From Halosimplex rubrum (GTDB taxonomy: Archaea > Halobacteriota > Halobacteria > Halobacteriales > Haloarculaceae): a stretch of 64,000 nt of DNA. Position 1 is the stretch's first letter. Each line of letters starts with the position of its first letter. The stretch covers positions 1,736,001 to 1,800,000 of the forward strand of contig NZ_CP058910.1 of the NCBI RefSeq assembly GCF_013415885.1, given 5' to 3'. The notes beneath the pieces were generated by a model, which was not told the origin of the DNA, did no database searches, and saw only the letters and a list, made by a program, of their open reading frames with translations. The translations under genes were made by a program, and so were the position numbers. Shown here one piece after another: positions 63,542-64,000 of this stretch.

Positions 63542-64000
63542 CGAGGGCTCCGAGACGCGCGAGTCGCGGAGCGACTCGGACGGTTCGACCGGGGAGCGAA
63601 GCGACCCGGGAGAAGCGGAGGCGTCGACGGAGACCTCGGACACGCGAGCGGGGAGCGAAGCGACCCGCGAGCAGAGCGACCCGCGAGACAGCGAGGACGA
63701 CATCCCGCTGAACATCGCCGGCCACGAGGAGCGCGAGGCGCCGAGCGCCGACGACGAAGCCCAAACGGGCGCCGAGACGGGTGGACTCGTCACCGGCGAC
63801 CCCTCGGTGGACGGCCAGCCGGATCCGACGGTCGACCCCGAGGCCGACGCGGCCGCCTCGACCGCGGGGGACGACGAGGACGAGAACGTCGAGCCGGTCG
63901 AAGTGCTCGTCAACCTCGCGGAGGACGGCGAGATCGACCCGTGGGACATCGACATTGTCGCGGTGACGGACAAGTTCCTCGACCGCCTCGACGAGGGCGA
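63534..64000 (+). CDS. scpA: Segregation and condensation protein A, 5' part
   Basis: Kleisin ScpA, cut by the window end after 155 codons. It bridges SMC heads. The conserved kleisin start is EPVEVLVNLAEDGEIDPWDIDIVAVTDKFLDRLDE (about 120-154). Before it lies an unusually long disordered acidic N-terminal stretch. This stretch is encoded by repetitive DNA, including two 17-bp copies of GGGGAGCGAAGCGACCC (63591 and 63650) in different reading frames. The ATG at 63534 overlaps smc by 8 bp. Confidence 0.9.
   Translation, partial: MTSEGSETRESRSDSDGSTGERSDPGEAEASTETSDTRAGSEATREQSDPRDSEDDIPLNIAGHEEREAPSADDEAQTGAETGGLVTGDPSVDGQPDPTVDPEADAAASTAGDDEDENVEPVEVLVNLAEDGEIDPWDIDIVAVTDKFLDRLDEG
63591..63666. 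repeat. Two copies of a GAGCGAAGCGA oligonucleotide inside scpA
   Basis: GGGGAGCGAAGCGACCC occurs at 63591-63607 and 63650-63666 and is read in two different frames (GERSDP and GSEATR). The core GAGCGAAGCGAC also occurs reverse-complemented near 52505-52517 (in the stem of the non-coding element) and near 45587. This looks like a short invasive GC-rich oligonucleotide rather than protein-level duplication. Confidence 0.7.

Overview
The window is chromosomal DNA of a haloarchaeon (class Halobacteria). The signs are high GC, very acidic proteins, basal promoters with TATA boxes about 25 nt before leaderless starts, and a gene set with halorhodopsin, LonB, a thermosome, an archaeal proteasome, geranylgeranylglyceryl phosphate synthase and archaeal CoA genes. 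The genus cannot be fixed from the sequence alone.

Layout. 1-9.8 kb: lonB (cut by the window start), nadM, an amino-acid permease, a Cct3-type thermosome subunit, an amidohydrolase, a GT87-type membrane protein, and an overlapping methyltransferase/HTH-ThiN regulator pair. 9.8-15 kb: a 65-bp tandem repeat at the tail of dcd, a GT39-like membrane enzyme, a GH43 glycosidase, pth2 and small membrane proteins. 15-21 kb: the overlapping proteasome pair psmA-psmB, a small winged-helix regulator with a candidate operator, a PPOX protein, methyltransferases and a GT2 glycosyltransferase. 22-27.7 kb: a two-domain SagB-like nitroreductase, a PQQ-repeat lipoprotein, and the divergent pair thi4/thiR. 27.8-30.5 kb: two tandem HExxH lipoproteins. 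30.5-36.4 kb: a compact histidine-degradation operon hutU-hutG-hutI-hutH joined by 8-bp overlaps. 36.5-42.4 kb: a two-AAA-domain ATPase and the two archaeal pantoate-to-phosphopantothenate enzymes, separated by a broken Bat-type regulator and a UPF0058 gene. 43-48 kb: an antitoxin/PIN pair, halorhodopsin, aspS and GGGP synthase. 48-52.4 kb: a single-chain Type IIG restriction-modification enzyme with an AT-rich recognition half. 52.7-64 kb: a Rieske protein, topA, a membrane protein, an AT-rich HEPN-like orphan, gatB, a coiled-coil protein, smc and the start of scpA.

The strongest unexplained signals are non-coding. (1) Two related elements of about 300 bp (around 25.4-25.7 kb and 52.4-52.7 kb) share ordered motifs and a 57-bp repeat period. 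Each carries a long stem at the same place, and the outer stem sequence differs completely while pairing is kept, which is the pattern expected of a structured RNA family. (2) Two copies of an 86-bp palindrome (1.72 kb and 40.85 kb, opposite orientation) have perfect 19-bp arms in which one symmetric base pair has changed on both sides. One copy abuts the broken Bat-type gene and supplies an in-frame ATG. (3) A 17-bp promoter motif is shared by the divergent thi4 and thiR promoters and is a candidate ThiR operator. (4) The recognition half of the Type IIG enzyme looks swapped in from AT-rich DNA.

No tRNA, rRNA, complete insertion sequence, integrase or CRISPR array was seen.
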